Assembly (NCBI GenBank): GCA_008508345.1
Contig: QNGE01001029.1
Location: 57,953-121,952 of the forward strand
Direction: 5' to 3'
DNA from: Paragonimus westermani
Lineage: Eukaryota; Platyhelminthes; Trematoda; Plagiorchiida; Troglotrematidae
DNA: 64,000 nucleotides
Each line of letters starts with the position of its first letter. Within the stretch, counting starts at the first letter, position 1. Below the pieces are notes generated by a model. The model was not told the DNA's origin. It saw nothing but the letters and a program-made list of their open reading frames with translations, and searched no databases. Below are positions 12,387 through 25,408 of this stretch, one piece after another. The position numbers and the translations under genes are program-made.

Positions 12387-12487
12387 CCCATCCCATTAGT
12401 GTCACATATATGTTCCAGGTTATAGTTATTTGGTACTGAAGAGGCAATGCGAAATGCTAGCATCTACCAGTGTCCATCTTCTTACTG
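12387..12487. repeat. IR2 right arm
   Basis: This is the inverted copy of 11685-11785. The inner edge continues into a short ATGGG-rich stretch whose counterpart would lie in the gap. It contains the plus-strand hammerhead motif at 12431-12469. Confidence 0.85.
12431..12469 (+). ncRNA. Hammerhead ribozyme motif, IR2 right arm
   Basis: Stem I is TGGTA (12431-12435) paired perfectly with TACCA (12465-12469). The first core box is CTGAAGA (12436-12442), which satisfies C-U-G-A-N-G-A because position 7 is free. An 8-nt stem-II region GGCAATGC follows, then GAAA (12451-12454). Stem III is TG-CTAG-CA with the A-U core pair, and the cleavage triplet ATC ends at 12464. TGCTAGCA is self-complementary, a feature that lets small hammerheads dimerise. 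Stem II is very short. All conserved core nucleotides are present. Confidence 0.72.
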
Positions 12488-15400
12488 CTATGTTCAAATT
12501 TATGAAGGGAACCGACTGTTTCAAACAAGAATAAAACAAGAGTTGCAGTACCTACGTCAGTGGCATCCAAATGCTTGTCTACTGAGTGATATGGTTGCTT
12601 CTCTTGTTGGTTGTGCAGCCTTCGTTCTGCGCCTTGGGCTGAGCCCATGAGATTTGCAAACCTTCATAGTAACATCCATAACTAACGTCACACACTGATA
12701 CACTTCACTTCCGCATCATGCTGATCACTTTGTGACAACTGCAACTGCGGTTATTCTAACGAGTAGGCGCTTAAGGCCACATGTAGACTAATTGTAATAC
12801 AGACGAGTAATTCCAAATTGCATCTCTAGCAAGAACATTCACACGTAATGACACCCGTTGTTTGTGTTAGATTCCTCACTGTCGATAATAGTTCGTTACC
12901 TGACGGAGGTATCCATTTGCTTTTGTAAGATGATTTGTTGATATCATTTCCACTTCATACGTTCAAGCGAGTATTGTGAATTTTCGAATTAGAATCTGCC
13001 CTTCATACTAGTCTTAACTAGGGAGGTGGATTTAACAACCTATGTGGGTGTTGCATACACATTATTTTAAAGGACTGCGGTTTCGTTGCGTTTTAAGATT
13101 GTTAGTACACTAACGATAATGAAGGTGTGGTTGGAAAAAATGACTTGTGCAAGGATTTCGAAAACCTCAGTAATTGACGGTTACTGCAAATGAGAGGCTC
13201 GATCGCACTCCCAGCAAATAGGACATCACATATGGTTTGCCAAACTTACTTAGTGATTGGGAATAAATTATTTTACAGAAGAGTCATTTAAAGCTACTTG
13301 GTGAAGTGAGAACAAAGTTGGACTTTGTCGCAGCCAACACTTTATAAACGGATTCCACTGTCAGCATAAACGTCCGGCAATCGGTACGTGGCGACTGTTT
13401 TTTCCTGACATTCTAGCAGTAATTATTCCCAATTTTGACTTTGTCTTGTTTCAGGTCACTGAGGCTGTGTCCTCATGAAACCCACCTGAGTGTTTCCGTT
13501 TAAAGTGTTGATTGTCCCTCCAGTTTCCAATACTTAAATATTGTTTTCTTAGATACATCTCCAGACACTCAAGAGACCACATGAAAAGGCACCTTTCCTG
13601 CCTACTTAGTGGTAGAGATCGGCTAACTGAGCAAAAGTCGTATTTGAAACTGTCCATACACCGGAACAACCAGCAGGTATTCACATCTTTACTGTTTTCC
13701 ATGATTAGGTAATTCCGTGTCCATTAAAACTATCAATAAAATCGCAGAAGGTGACCGGGTGAAAAATTAGGCTGAATGTGTTATCTTCGAAAGTAACCGA
13801 AGGTCATATATGGCTGAGAATAGGATTGTAACGAGCACACGGTTGATCCGATTAAAAGTGCATTAGAGTATGACAACAAAAGCACAGCCGTTTGCTTTGT
13901 TCAGTGTAGGTGGATATATAAGTGGACGTCACATTGGTTGCGCACCAGACGATTGAATAAATGCTATGAGAATCTCTATGTTTTGCTCTTTGGTTTAATC
14001 AGCGTGAACACTAAGATGCCCATAAGAACACCAAAATGGCTACTGTCACGAAAACCAAATTTTCGAAGCAATGGTCAAGATCAGTAAAAGTCAGGTCGTG
14101 GTCGTAAGTATGTTTTGTCGTTTTACGGTCGTTCTTTAACGATTCAAGTTCACACAGAGTTACGCGTAATCTGCTGATCCGGCAAATGTCCCTCAATATT
14201 CAACAACAGGGATAATCTATCCTCAAAACGTTAAACGAGAAGGCGCTCGTAATAAATAGAGTTAATAAGTGGTTTGTTAAACGCTGAAGATTAGATAAAC
14301 GTGTGCTGTCAACAGTCGAACATCTTTAATGAACTTATTCACTGTCATACCTTGTCCAAAAGTTTACCCGTTTGGTCATGGTGCATGTGCTGTGTTCTCG
14401 CTGTTTACTGATAAATTGTTACTCCTAGCTAAAAAGATACATTTTGAACGTGAATTCATCATGGTTTTACATAAGCTATGGATGTTTAGTCATTAAACAG
14501 TTAATTGAGGGTTGTATTTTGGTAACTTTTTGAGCGATACTTTTGAAATTCGGATGTTCCGACTATCTAGATTTTTAGTTCAGTTTTGTGGATTAAAGAG
14601 GTCGTTTTTGCAACAAAAATAAGACACAATCATCCGTCTAGTCAAGCACGACGTACTTTTGCAGGTTCTACCGCAAAACTATGAAAGGGTTTACACTCTT
14701 CACTTCCCTCCCACGTTTGTCAGCATTGATACTTACAGCAGTCAACACAAATCTAGATAACGGTTGAGAGCTGGGAGAACTCGCCTGATGTAAAAGGTTT
14801 CTTCTGGATTAGTAAAAATCAGCCCAAAAGAATTTGTGGTAGATCTGGTGACATAATGGTATGAACGCCAGAGAAGAGTACACCTCTACCGCATCAATTC
14901 AAACAGAAAATACCCGCCGTTTTAGCATACGCGTGAAAAAAGAAACAAAGTTACATAATACACTTTTAAACAAACATTTTGCAGTGTCTGTGGCTCACAA
15001 TCTTCCAACAAATTAATTGTTCCACAATGTGAGCGACGATCCACACGTTGTAATCACTTCCATTAAATCTTGTTTTTCTAATTTATTTGTGGTAATTACG
15101 AATCAACATAAGTTTAGTGACAGTTTTGGGGTAAGGTTTATGACGCAACTCAAATCTACTTATTAGGTCCGTTAATGGGTGCATCGTCTGTGTTGCAGTA
15201 GGGGAGTCCACCGACAATTTGTAGGACATCTTTGATAAAACATCGTTTTCAGTGCACTTTCTACGCGTCTTTCAAGTGAAAACTCAAGGGACAATTGCGT
15301 TATTGCACACGGTGCAACCCTTGCGATTTCATTGCTTGAACATTTATTGGCTACGTTAAAGATTGAAACGAATGTCTTAAAACAGTGATGTATACATCCG

Positions 15401-18400
15401 ACAAGAACTAGGGATTACAGAAACCTACATATACAAAACAGGATTCTGATAAGTATGAAAATGAATTGTAGAACTATGGCAGTTCACGAATTTTTTAAAA
15501 CTCATTTAATTATGAAACTGTTATAGTTAAACTAATCATTTGCCACTGTTAAAGAAATGGCTAAAAATATTTAACATTGAGATCACTTGCTAGAATGATC
15601 GAGCAAAACTTTCTCACATATATACCTCCTACTAAGCGACGGGATCCGTAAATAAGCTGGAAATGAGTCAACTGGGTGCGGTCACTTAATGGTTTCCATT
15701 CTCCTGAATTTCGTAGAAATAGCGCGCTTTCTCTGTTCACCGAGAATTTTGACGTTGCTTTAACAGTGTATTCGCAGCATTCAACTCAACGGATTATAAT
15801 GTTAAAGCCATTGGAATCAAGAATTAGTTGCGCATTGGTTTTCCATACTTCAGTATGTTAAGGCACAGTCAAGTAGGCAGTTTTATTCCAGTGAGGACAC
15901 GGGAGACATCGCAAGATTTCTAGCAAAATAGCTCTACACTTCTTCGTCACCAAAAGTTCATAGCAGGATATTGGTCTCCCGAAAGAAGCTTTCGTACACA
16001 AGTGATCATTTTGAAACTTATGAAACTTGAATTGCGCGGAATTACTTTGAATTCCGCAAGTGAAAATTTTATGATCAATTGCTCTATTTTCAAACACGAT
16101 TCCGCAAATTGAATGTTTGACAAGAAGACTCAGAAACAAGTGAATCAACCTACTTATCGGTTTATTTACTAATGAATCAACACAATGTTTCAATTGGGAA
16201 ACAGCCTGTACTTTTTAAAAGCAGTTTAAATAAGGATTCATTTGCTCACTCATGTCGGACACCGCTCGTTGGTTGTACCACACAGCGGTTGTCTGGCACA
16301 ACATGTGAATTGATACTTTTTGTTTGAATTCTGTCGCGACCGAAATAGATGTAAACGCCATTGCTTCTCATTCAGCTGGCTTTGGTCGTTTTTAATGTAA
16401 TAGACTAATTTTAACAGGCACAGAGAAATTCTACGAACGGTGGTGAGGGCTCGATTACTAGGCTTTTTCGGACCAGAAATGTGCCATTACAAACATGAAA
16501 TATTCATACGTATACTTTTATATCAGCGTTGATAATCACCCAGCTGACAGTCTTTGAATTATTTCGCATTCCAACTCACCGGTGATATTAAATAATTTCA
16601 CATATTTGGCGTTACAGTTAGCCTGAAGAGCAGACGCAAAAACCAGGTCATGTTAAGTGTGGTGTTTGTCCCATGACACTACCGCATATTTTCGAGTGGA
16701 TTATAAATGTGTATGTTTTGGTCACCTTATTAACTATTACGTTTTGAAAAATACATACCGACATGCATCTTAACATAATCAACGAAACTCAACTTTGGTT
16801 TTCCTAGTGGTAATATTTCACGGTAACAAATTATTTAACAATCAATCACTGGCTTCATACACTAATCACAGGAACCACTTCCCGAAATGATTAATGCATA
16901 CCTGCTCTGTTGAGAGTTAACATTAATTCGGTATACAAAACGTAAAGCAATTAACCTGTAGGCTGTCAGCAGCCTAAACTCCGGTCCATATAAGCCTTGT
17001 CCAGGAAGCAATTTTCAAATGATTGATGCGTGCAAACAAATAGGTCGACATTCATGAGGAAATTGAAAATAGAAGGATGTTATTGTGTGCACACGTCCAA
17101 AAAGAATGATTGTTGTTTAAGAAATGTTTGCTTGCAAAGTTGCGTGATTTCACTAATCTTTTCAACGAAACATCTCAAGCTTTTTGGCGAAGAGGCTTTC
17201 AGGAATTGGCGTAAACAATCCAATTGATTTGAATGAGGTGGCGTATCTGCATCTGAAGCCTCAGCATGGCTTGTCTCTTAGGCAACGACTGGTCCGTCAG
17301 GCTGAATTGTGCTCCCGACAGTTTCCTTTACTTCACATCTTTAATAGAAACAGATAAATCTTCGGCGTTTTCTTTCAGAAATTCAGGTTATTCAGCTTTA
17401 ATAAGAGAAAAACTGGTCTCCGCCTTTCTAATGAATGTTCGGTAATCCAGCTTTGCATTTGGCTCGATCGATGACAGTTAAAATACAACTAAGTTTATTG
17501 TTCTATTCATCGTGCAGTTGAGTTTCAACGAGTTTACTCTGCATTTGTGAACATCAGACAATGTGCTGCATATCACATTCAAATACGAATGAGCTATTGA
17601 GTTCATAGGTTAGTAGGGAACGGAAAGATGTTTGGTTACTGATTTTTATTTTCTGGACAATATTGGTAAGTCTGTAGCAAGTGCATACATATATTTAACA
17701 TGGTAAATATACACAGTGTATATATTGTGGCCGTAAGCAAGTCATAACTAATTTGGATAGAAGCTTTGATGTACAGTCATATGGGCAAGGTGCACTGAAA
17801 AGCTCTGAAGCAAAATCGTGTCAAATGAGTAAGTTTGGTAATATGTGAACGTATATTTGAGCACGGCCTCCTAAGATGAACAGTGCTTTACAACGAAGGG
17901 ACTTGGCCTGTATTTCGGCCTGTCAGCTGTGCAATCTAGCTTCAATAAATGACTTCATAAGCGTTCACGATTGTTTACTCAGAGATCTGCAGTTAAGTGT
18001 AGGAAATGTGGAGGGTTTTGTTGTAGAAACTGGGTTCCTCTAAGATATCCTCAACGCACTGCCAATTGACCCAGTTCCGCTTGACAACGCGATAAGGTAG
18101 TTTCCAATGTCTTTCTCTGAACATATTTGGTATCCTAATCCTCTCGTGTTAAATTGTGATAAGCCTGCGTTCTCGTCTCCTGGTGCGAACGGATCAGGAA
18201 ACTGAACTCACCGGGAATGTCACGAGTTGGAAAAGATTAAAATCCTCTCTACAAAATTCAGTTTCATCTGGACCATTTTACTCATGGTATTAGACGTTCT
18301 AGACACGTCAGAATTATCTGTCCTTAGGGCTCAACTCAGTGTCGCAAAGGTAGTAGCCAATACGAGTTTGATGGTGCATGTGCAAGAGATGACATTAATT

Positions 18401-20487
18401 GATTTGAAACATTAGTTACTTCGTACAATATCCATATCACCTGGAGGCTGGACAACTAGGCAAACGTTTCCGTCACGAGTACCATCGACGATTTTGTAAT
18501 GTCAGATAGGCCGGTAGCAGACAAGTATTACAATGGTGGCATTAAGCTGGATCTTTGTAGAATGAATCAACCAGTCTGACAAATGTTTGATCCCTCTGAC
18601 ATTCGAACAACCTAGGACTCGATAATCCACTAACTAAATGATTGAGTACAATTGAAGACCGTAGTACCAAAGCACATTCGGTAGAATGTAACAGTCAACT
18701 TCAGTAGACGTTTTGGAAAAATATGTCAGGGTTTATGCTAGTGGGAAAGCTTCAAATTTGTAGGTATCTTCCAGAAATCACTAGCAGTCATAAGCCTCTA
18801 GAAATAAGAATATAGCTCGAAAAACCACGGTGCGCGTTGGTAATGAGTTCGCAATCCTAAACTCGAACTAAAAAACGTCACCCGGTTAGTGTTTGATTAT
18901 CAGGGATCCCGACGAAAGGTGTCACTGACTGACACCTTGCTGGATCTTCTCTCTGCTCGTTTTAGAAGATAGATGTAACAGCAAACCGTTTGCATATGGT
19001 TTGACCAACTCACAGGGAACTTGGTAATCATTCTACGGTGTTTAGGACATTTTAAGATGCCCACTTTCGGCTGTTTGAACTGAGTGCCACAAGTTGGAAC
19101 TAACCGACGGATTCTCTCACTTTGGCTGGACTGTTCTCTGTGTTCACTGGTCACTCGTGGGGTTCGAAAGAGGCTGGCTGGATAGTCTATCTGAATGCGA
19201 ACGCTGCGATCAAATGTGAGTGATGGTCAACTTGAAAATAAACCAAATCCCCGACTACTCATCAGTAATTCATATATATTTACCTACTGTCTGCCCTTGA
19301 ATATCAACGATCACCACCTGTCTATTACTAATTTCAGGGCCCCAGCCTGGCTTCTTAATTGAGGTGATCCTATCGTTAATCCGAATTCAGTCATAACCCA
19401 GATCCTTCACAGTTGAATTTTTACCAACCCTAATAGGAATTCGCAGTTGTGGACTTTCACCTTTTATTAAGGTGCATCCCGTGATTTTTTTGTCGTAAGA
19501 AATTTTACAATCCACTCGCAACTTTCGAACAGGATAACGTTGACAAAACCTGTTTTTGCAGAAGCCATGGCGCTGCACGAACCTAAACATGTAAATGTTA
19601 GCAGACCACTGTTTCTGTTTCTTAGCTGCCTGGTTTGTTCACTCTGTCGAGAACAGTTAGCTGCATTGTATTTGCTAATTACATGTGATCTTTCTTCAGC
19701 GACGACCTATCACCACCGATCCACATTTATGCCTTTGGGGCAACGTTGTGCAGTGACCGTTGTTTAATAACTTGTCTACTGTTCCGTGTTCACTGTGCTC
19801 GTTTGGGGCTCCAATTATCAGACTGCTGAATATGCTGAGGGCAAAGTGGTTACTGACACCTGCAACATGGCGCACTTCTTGACATGCTGGACCCAATTCC
19901 ATTGCTATCTTAGAGAGGTGTCTATCTAGGGAAATTATCGTACCACTGAAGAAATGCCTGTTAAATTGTGACCCCCCATACTACAAGTCTTTTGGTAGTG
20001 AATTGTGAATGTTAACTGAAGTTGATGTTCAAAACAGGACATTTTACAAGGCCGTTTCAGGCCCTGTATGCATAAAAGCACTGGAGCAGGTGGATCACAC
20101 CAAGTGATCCAGTAAAAATGTCGAATGATGATAGTTATTTGTCAGACTGGATCAAAAGTATAAGAAAATAAGCCAGTCACCCACAAATGATGTTGTTCCG
20201 CCTGAACTTCTTTAGTGGGCCACATCACTTTCCTTTTTCATTCCCGTTCACTCCGAAACATGATCAAACCTTGTATGGTTTGTCGTTCGGCATCTTTACC
20301 GTACAGTGAATCTCAATGGGACCCACTATAAAAATGCCTCACCAAATGGACAAACATTCAAGCTGGTTCAAGATGTTGAAGGACAGACCAACACTAGATA
20401 TGCTAACACGATGAAGTTGCCACCGTGGACACGGCAGATTGACCTGTTTGATCCAGTTTGTATGTGACCCTTTTTAGATAACTGTAA
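12488..20487. other. Long unassigned stretch
   Basis: Eight kilobases with no feature I can support. There is a small perfect hairpin near 16038-16059 (GCGGAATT, six-base loop, AATTCCGC). Open frames up to 111 codons (15858-16193, minus) have no domain and no paired splice sites. Confidence 0.4.
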
Positions 20488-20593
20488 ATGTGGCTGCGAC
20501 TTCCGCAACACACGAACGTAACGGCTGCCATTGAGAAAACAGTGAACCACAGCAAACAGCTGGAGGAACTCCGTAAAAGCAACTCTCTTTACG
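20488..20593 (+). CDS. Candidate first exon, unidentified
   Basis: A possible ATG at 20488, directly preceded by a stop codon, opens 35 codons that end at a donor-like GTATAT (20594). The second half (EKTVNHSKQLEELRKSNSLY) is charged and helix-like. No further exon in the right phase was identified, and the start context is unremarkable. Supported only by composition and the donor. Confidence 0.22.
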
Positions 20594-22540
20594 GTATATG
20601 TGCGAGTGGAAAAGGAATCAACGAGAACAGCATTTTACTTTTAACAGTCTTACATGGTTTGACTTTTTCAACAAACTCGGTTGCTATTTCGAATGGTTAT
20701 TATGAAGAGGATCGCTCGTTGCTAAGATGAATGTTGTAGACGGTACGTTAAAATGTGCTGAGATTGGCAACAAGGATTAAAATGTATAATTTTTGTTTCA
20801 CGACACTCCTGGCCCGTTGTGTTCGAAGTCGGTTCATACATGGCCGGTAGATATTTGGCTGTTAAATTAAGGATTAATAATGAGACAACTTTGTGACCGT
20901 ATAACAATTTCCCACACAGTTCTCTATGGACAGATAGGCAAGTGCATAACAAGTAAGATGAGGTTTCACTACTTTAACACAATGCTACTGTTTAATTGTG
21001 TACCAAAAGTAGTGGGGTTAAAAATGGCAGACAAAACCTGGCAACCGATTCAACGCTAGGGGAGTGGACAAGTTGACTTGCAAGTAAATGTGTGTGGGAA
21101 TATGTATGTCTATATGTATGTGTTGGTTTGATTTCGAGCATAAATTGTTAGTCTCAGAAATAAGGACATTTCCGTTATCTTCATTTTTACCACAATGCCA
21201 CTAGGAAATTTTGAGAGGTGGATTTATAGCAAAATAAAAACGCACCAGGAATTTAGTCGTGCCAAGTGCAGGATGTTTTTGCTCTGATCTGTAGGAGTTG
21301 CAACCGGTCCTTTTTGTAGGGTTGCATATGAACAATCGATTATATATGTTGACAATGGATATGAACTGAGTAATAGCCAGTTAAGAGTTCCTGATTGTTT
21401 TTTGAATTCCAACAGCGAAACCACATCACAGTCATGCATAGACTCATGGCGAAAAATGAATGGTTGAGCCATTTGCCGTCGAATGTCTGAAAAACGTGGA
21501 AAAACCTGTGGATAAATGTTTGAGCATTACAAAGCACCCAGTTATTGAAAGTAATATTAACTCACTCATGGGAAACAACTGTTTATATTTTCGGCAGTCA
21601 GTGCACTAAAAAACTGACAGTTCAGAATTTCCCATCTGTTCTTGCGTTTCGTGGCTGTCATCCAACTACTTCGGCTGGTCTACTCCGACATAGGCCTGTC
21701 CCAGTAGTTTCACCCATCAGCTACCCAACAACAGAATGGATGCACCAGTTGCTGACTCCTGATTTTTTATCCTTGTTCAGCTCGTAAAGGCCCTTATGTG
21801 AACCTTAATTGGCTGCACTTTTTCGAATGCAGATGTTATAATCAAATCACTTCACCCACCTGCACCTCTAACAGTTTTGCGATGATTCGGCCCGTTGAGC
21901 TCATTTCTTGTGGCTACCGCGCGAAAAGTGGCAAGACGCATAGTTTGCTCAGTCAAATCAATCGAACGTAGTTCATTTTGTGTGAATTACTTGATTCATT
22001 CAGTGCTCAATTTAACTCATCTATGTTACATAATTGATGTTTAGATCAACATGGAACTTGATGTGAAATAGTGTGCAGTAAGCAAGTTGACGGAGGGTCA
22101 TTCAATGAACGTCACGCAGCTACCTGCTATGAAGGGTGATTAATTGGACCCACCGCTGGCTGCATGGCAAGATCAGGCCAAATCAATCTTAGACCAAGCC
22201 ATTTTTATCTGCGGTTTGCTTAGGTCTGTGCGATTGTGATAGTTTAGAGAAGCATATTACATTTAACTGAATTTGCAGGTCTGGCCCATTATTACGGTCA
22301 TTTAGTACGGTGAATCTGTTATATCATCTTAAGGTCTCCTGGGTATCTGGTACGTAGGAAAATGGGGATTTTTCCGTATTTGCGTATCATATTTGCAACA
22401 CTACAGACACAAGCAATAAGTCAGAAATGTGTAAGGTGCTTTCGCAACAAATTTAAATAGAGCAATTCAACAAACTTCTTGTAAAAAGGGAAGTGGTTTT
22501 AGTAAAACATGGGGGTCTTCTTGCTTTTTCAGTGTGGTAG

Positions 22541-22927
22541 TCTGCTCGAATGCCACTGGAACAAAAATTAGAAGAGGGCAAACAAGAAAGGCACTTATTC
22601 ATATACGAGGTATGAAGTCATTTTCGACCGTTCCTACCAAACATCACATAGGAAAACAATCCCGACTGTATTACTCCGTACAAAAAAGACCTTTCAGAAG
22701 AAAACTTGAAAAGGTAAAATACACTGCCCCTAAGCTGGTGTTTTGTTCATACTGGGATAAACAGAAAAGCCACTGAGTCTAAAATGGATACAGAAGTGGA
22801 AAAAGAAGATTACCGTGCACAGGGGATGTTGCAAAACTCCCGCATGATATCCAGAAATACTTGTGTCGGCAGCTGTAGAAGGGAACTAGCTAGGTGTTAT
22901 AGAAACAGTGTAACTGCAGTCAAGTGA
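22541..22927 (+). CDS. Candidate gene fragment with two very short introns
   Basis: Three plus-strand segments join in phase: 22541-22609 (23 codons, donor GTATGA), 22652-22713 (donor GTAAAA) and 22765-22927 (ending TGA). The introns would be 42 and 51 nt, sizes known in trematodes. The first exon contains LEEGKQERHLFIYE; the third starts RKATESKMDTEVEKEDYRAQ. The peptide is lysine/glutamate-rich with no domain I can name. The acceptor CTTTTTCAG lies 9 bases before the chosen acceptor TGTGGTAG and would give a different frame. The region is A-rich, which favours stop-poor frames, so this could be chance. Confidence 0.3.
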
Positions 22928-23486
22928 AGATAGAACGATTCGATTTAGTGACTTCACGCGTTGGCAGCTCTTACCAGTTAAGCTCCGTAAATTACCAAAA
23001 CAGTACACAGCTCTGAAAAACGCAAACTGCCTAGTGTAGATTTTGAATGAATGTGAGTTGGTCACACTATGTATGTGAGACTTGCAGGTGTACAAGAGGA
23101 ACCCGGAGGTGGAAGCACTTCGGATGAGCTCACAAATCTGTAATATCAGAAAAGTGATGCGGGTACTCCCTGTTCATTTTACACATTATACTTCCCATTT
23201 CGTGCACACCTGAATCTGGGCTCAATAACAGAAGGACGTTGAATATGAGAACTGTACAAAAGGCGAGACATAGCAAACAACTCAGGTGACGGTTAGGTAG
23301 TGCAGAAAAGTACTTCGTGTGAGTGTCTTATTTTCTGCGTACCAAAAGCATACACAAATGTGGTACTCTCTAATAAGCATTTTAGGGATGGAAGCATTTA
23401 CTGCTAGACATTAGTGGTTAATATGTAGCTGGGTTTCGATTCAACGAAAGAAGGGCTAAATGATCGAGCAATACAGTTGGGTGTCT

Positions 23487-23505
23487 AATATATATATATA
23501 TATGT
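23487..23505. repeat. (TA)n microsatellite
   Basis: About nine TA units. They lie just upstream of the pyrimidine-rich acceptor of the candidate exon at 23518. Confidence 0.9.
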
Positions 23506-23517
23506 ATTTCTCTGCAG

Positions 23518-23726
23518 AGGATAAATCTTATACTAGCCGTCAGTTTCAGTTCCAAATTTTTGAACCCGTCTCTCGTATGGACATCACTGCACTTGAAGTC
23601 CAGAGTATTGATATCCCAAATGAAAAGTTTTTTGGACAGCTGCCAGCTCACTTTTTACCACCTGGACTCTGGAGAAAGGAGAACACCACAAGGATTCGTG
23701 TTGACCAAATTTTCCCTGAGGACTAA
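23518..23726 (+). CDS. Candidate terminal exon, unidentified protein C-terminus
   Basis: A good acceptor (GTATTTCTCTGCAG) is followed by two bases and 68 open codons ending in TAA at 23724-23726. The peptide has a clear mix of polar and hydrophobic residues, including MDITALEVQSIDIPNEKFF and FLPPGLWRK, and ends RIRVDQIFPED. I do not recognise the family. It might be the last exon of the gene proposed at 22541-22927, but the link between them is not shown. Among the single exons in the window this is one of the better supported, because acceptor and frame agree. Confidence 0.42.
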
Positions 23727-23727
23727 C

Positions 23728-24120
23728 CAGAAGTAAGCAGGTTCTATACATCCACATCACTGAGATGATTATCCACAAAACTGAAATATTTTCAACTGTT
23801 CTAGTTGCATTCGCACCCATGTTTTGTAAAAACAAATAAGCTTCTTCGGAGACTTCAGCTAAGTAAACTTGAAGTGCTAGAATAGGCATGCTGCTGAAGG
23901 AAAAACCGGAAGCGTACTTATAAATATGTTTGCATTCCAGACCCGTGGTTCAGTATTTTGAAAGATAAAACAGCTGAAGCCATAAGCCGGTTGCTTGAAC
24001 CTCGGACCTAATGGTTGCCGACATGCCCTGGTGCTTACCACAACCAAGCTGTGGAACTGTCTCTAAAAATTGATCAACTGGTAAACAGAGTTGAACTCGG
24101 AGTTGGGGTAGGTAACCGTT
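23728..24120 (-). CDS. Candidate two-exon fragment, possible membrane segment
   Basis: Two minus-strand segments join in phase: 24120-24039 (27 codons plus one base, donor GTAAGC) and 23858-23728 (two bases plus 43 codons, donor GTTAGT). The first reads LPQLRVQLCLPVDQFLETV. The second ends in a hydrophobic run (VLWIIISVMWMY) that could be a membrane segment, with NATR and NIS glycosylation-type sites before it. Its end lies two bases from the stop codon of the plus-strand exon at 23518-23726. A stronger acceptor (TTTTTCCTTCAG) upstream gives the wrong phase, which weakens the model. Confidence 0.25.
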
Positions 24121-24141
24121 CTGATATGTACCGGAGGACAT

Positions 24142-25408
24142 TCAATGAATAGAATTTTCACAATGGTCCAGAAAACTTATCGAGGGTCATAAATGGCGCA
24201 ATACTAGCCATGAAATCTACCTGACGTTATAATTACTCAAACCTAACTTATTGTCTGTATGAGGTGATTTCTCTCCCTCCGTTGGATCATGTGCCGCGGT
24301 ACACCGCCATGGTGCGGAACCCGCCCACATATTGGAAACATGAACATGGAGGAGATTTAGGGCTAGTGATAGTCATCGCAGATTTGCAGAGCACAAAATT
24401 ATGTGACCAAGTACCGTTAGGTTATAGTTGCAATGTCTGAGAGTCAACGGTGATAGATTGGCTAAAAAGAAAGCTGACAGATACGGTGCATTACAGGTAC
24501 CTGATGTAGAAAATCATTTTCCGTTTGTCACTAACGGAAACAATGCGAAGACGGACTTGAACTAGGCGGAAAATCGAGCCAGTGTAAAGTGTGGATAATG
24601 GCAATCTACTCAGTGTCGAGCTGGAAACCGACCTTTTGGAGATAGCGGTCACATTGGATTTACTGTTGTACCTTCCAGTAGGATGTAGTATTATTAAAGC
24701 GGCATGATGATACTATATCCATCCCGTTAACTTGTTGTGCCCGTTTAACTTCTAGGTGTATTTTCTATTAAAACAACCAAATTGTAGGAGCTACTTGAAG
24801 ATAGTAAGACGAAAACAGTTTTGTATAGTTGTGATAATTAGTTCCCTTTAGAATTCTGTACGAAACAGTTAACAGGAAAAATCTGATCCAAGTTACCGTA
24901 AATTCGGTACTGAGCAGACAGTACGAAAAGCTTGTATCCACCAGTTTTCGTGTTGCAACTGTTTTGTTCAAGTTACATATGCATAAAAAAATTATTACAC
25001 AAAATTTTGCGCCTGTGGCTTTAAAAGCTTTTGAAGTGCTTTCTGCTGAATAAAATCGGTCATCCTACAAAAATTGAAGAACTGTGTTGACCCAAACGAA
25101 TCGTTTATTAAGAAGGTCTATATTGCCTCTTAAGCGAAATTAGTGGACATTTTGGCAAGGAAGAGAAAATAATCCTTATTTTAAAGCGCTTCCGTTTCGG
25201 TCAGTCACCAAACGTTGGTGATAATGAAGATACAGGCAGCAAGGCCCTCCTAAAAAGTGCTTGCTTGGATTAAGGACTTATTGCAGGACAAGACGTCTTC
25301 GGTCTAGCTACAAAGTTTAAAATCCGACACCAATTTGAAAACCAGTGTCGGAATAATCGATTCTAGCATGGCGGCTATCTCTTATGACCACCAGAAATTC
25401 AGCCTTAG
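24142..25408. other. Unassigned sequence upstream of the Penelope-like element
   Basis: No recognisable coding sequence, RNA or repeat was seen in this stretch. Confidence 0.4.

Larger units (their letters stand above)
11685..12487 (-). mobile_element. Penelope-like element fragment bounded by inverted hammerhead-bearing repeats (IR2)
   Basis: The sequence 11685-11785 is repeated inverted at 12387-12487 with about 6 differences in 101 positions by hand alignment. Between the arms is a minus-strand Penelope-like reverse transcriptase fragment. Both arms contain a hammerhead ribozyme motif. Penelope-like elements are known for terminal repeats (pLTRs) that may be direct or inverted and that often carry hammerhead motifs, so arms and coding fragment fit one truncated element. 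A run of N at 11786-11932 starts exactly where the left arm is still matching, so the arm may be longer. Most of the reverse transcriptase and the whole GIY-YIG domain are missing. Confidence 0.75.

Noticed and set aside
16038..16059. Perfect eight-pair hairpin GCGGAATT/AATTCCGC
   Set aside because: Isolated, without a T-run or a gene next to it; likely chance in this length of sequence.
16620..16645. CTGAAGA, eight bases, AAAA on the plus strand, similar in layout to the IR2 core
   Set aside because: The first G of GAAA is absent and neither stem I nor stem III forms.
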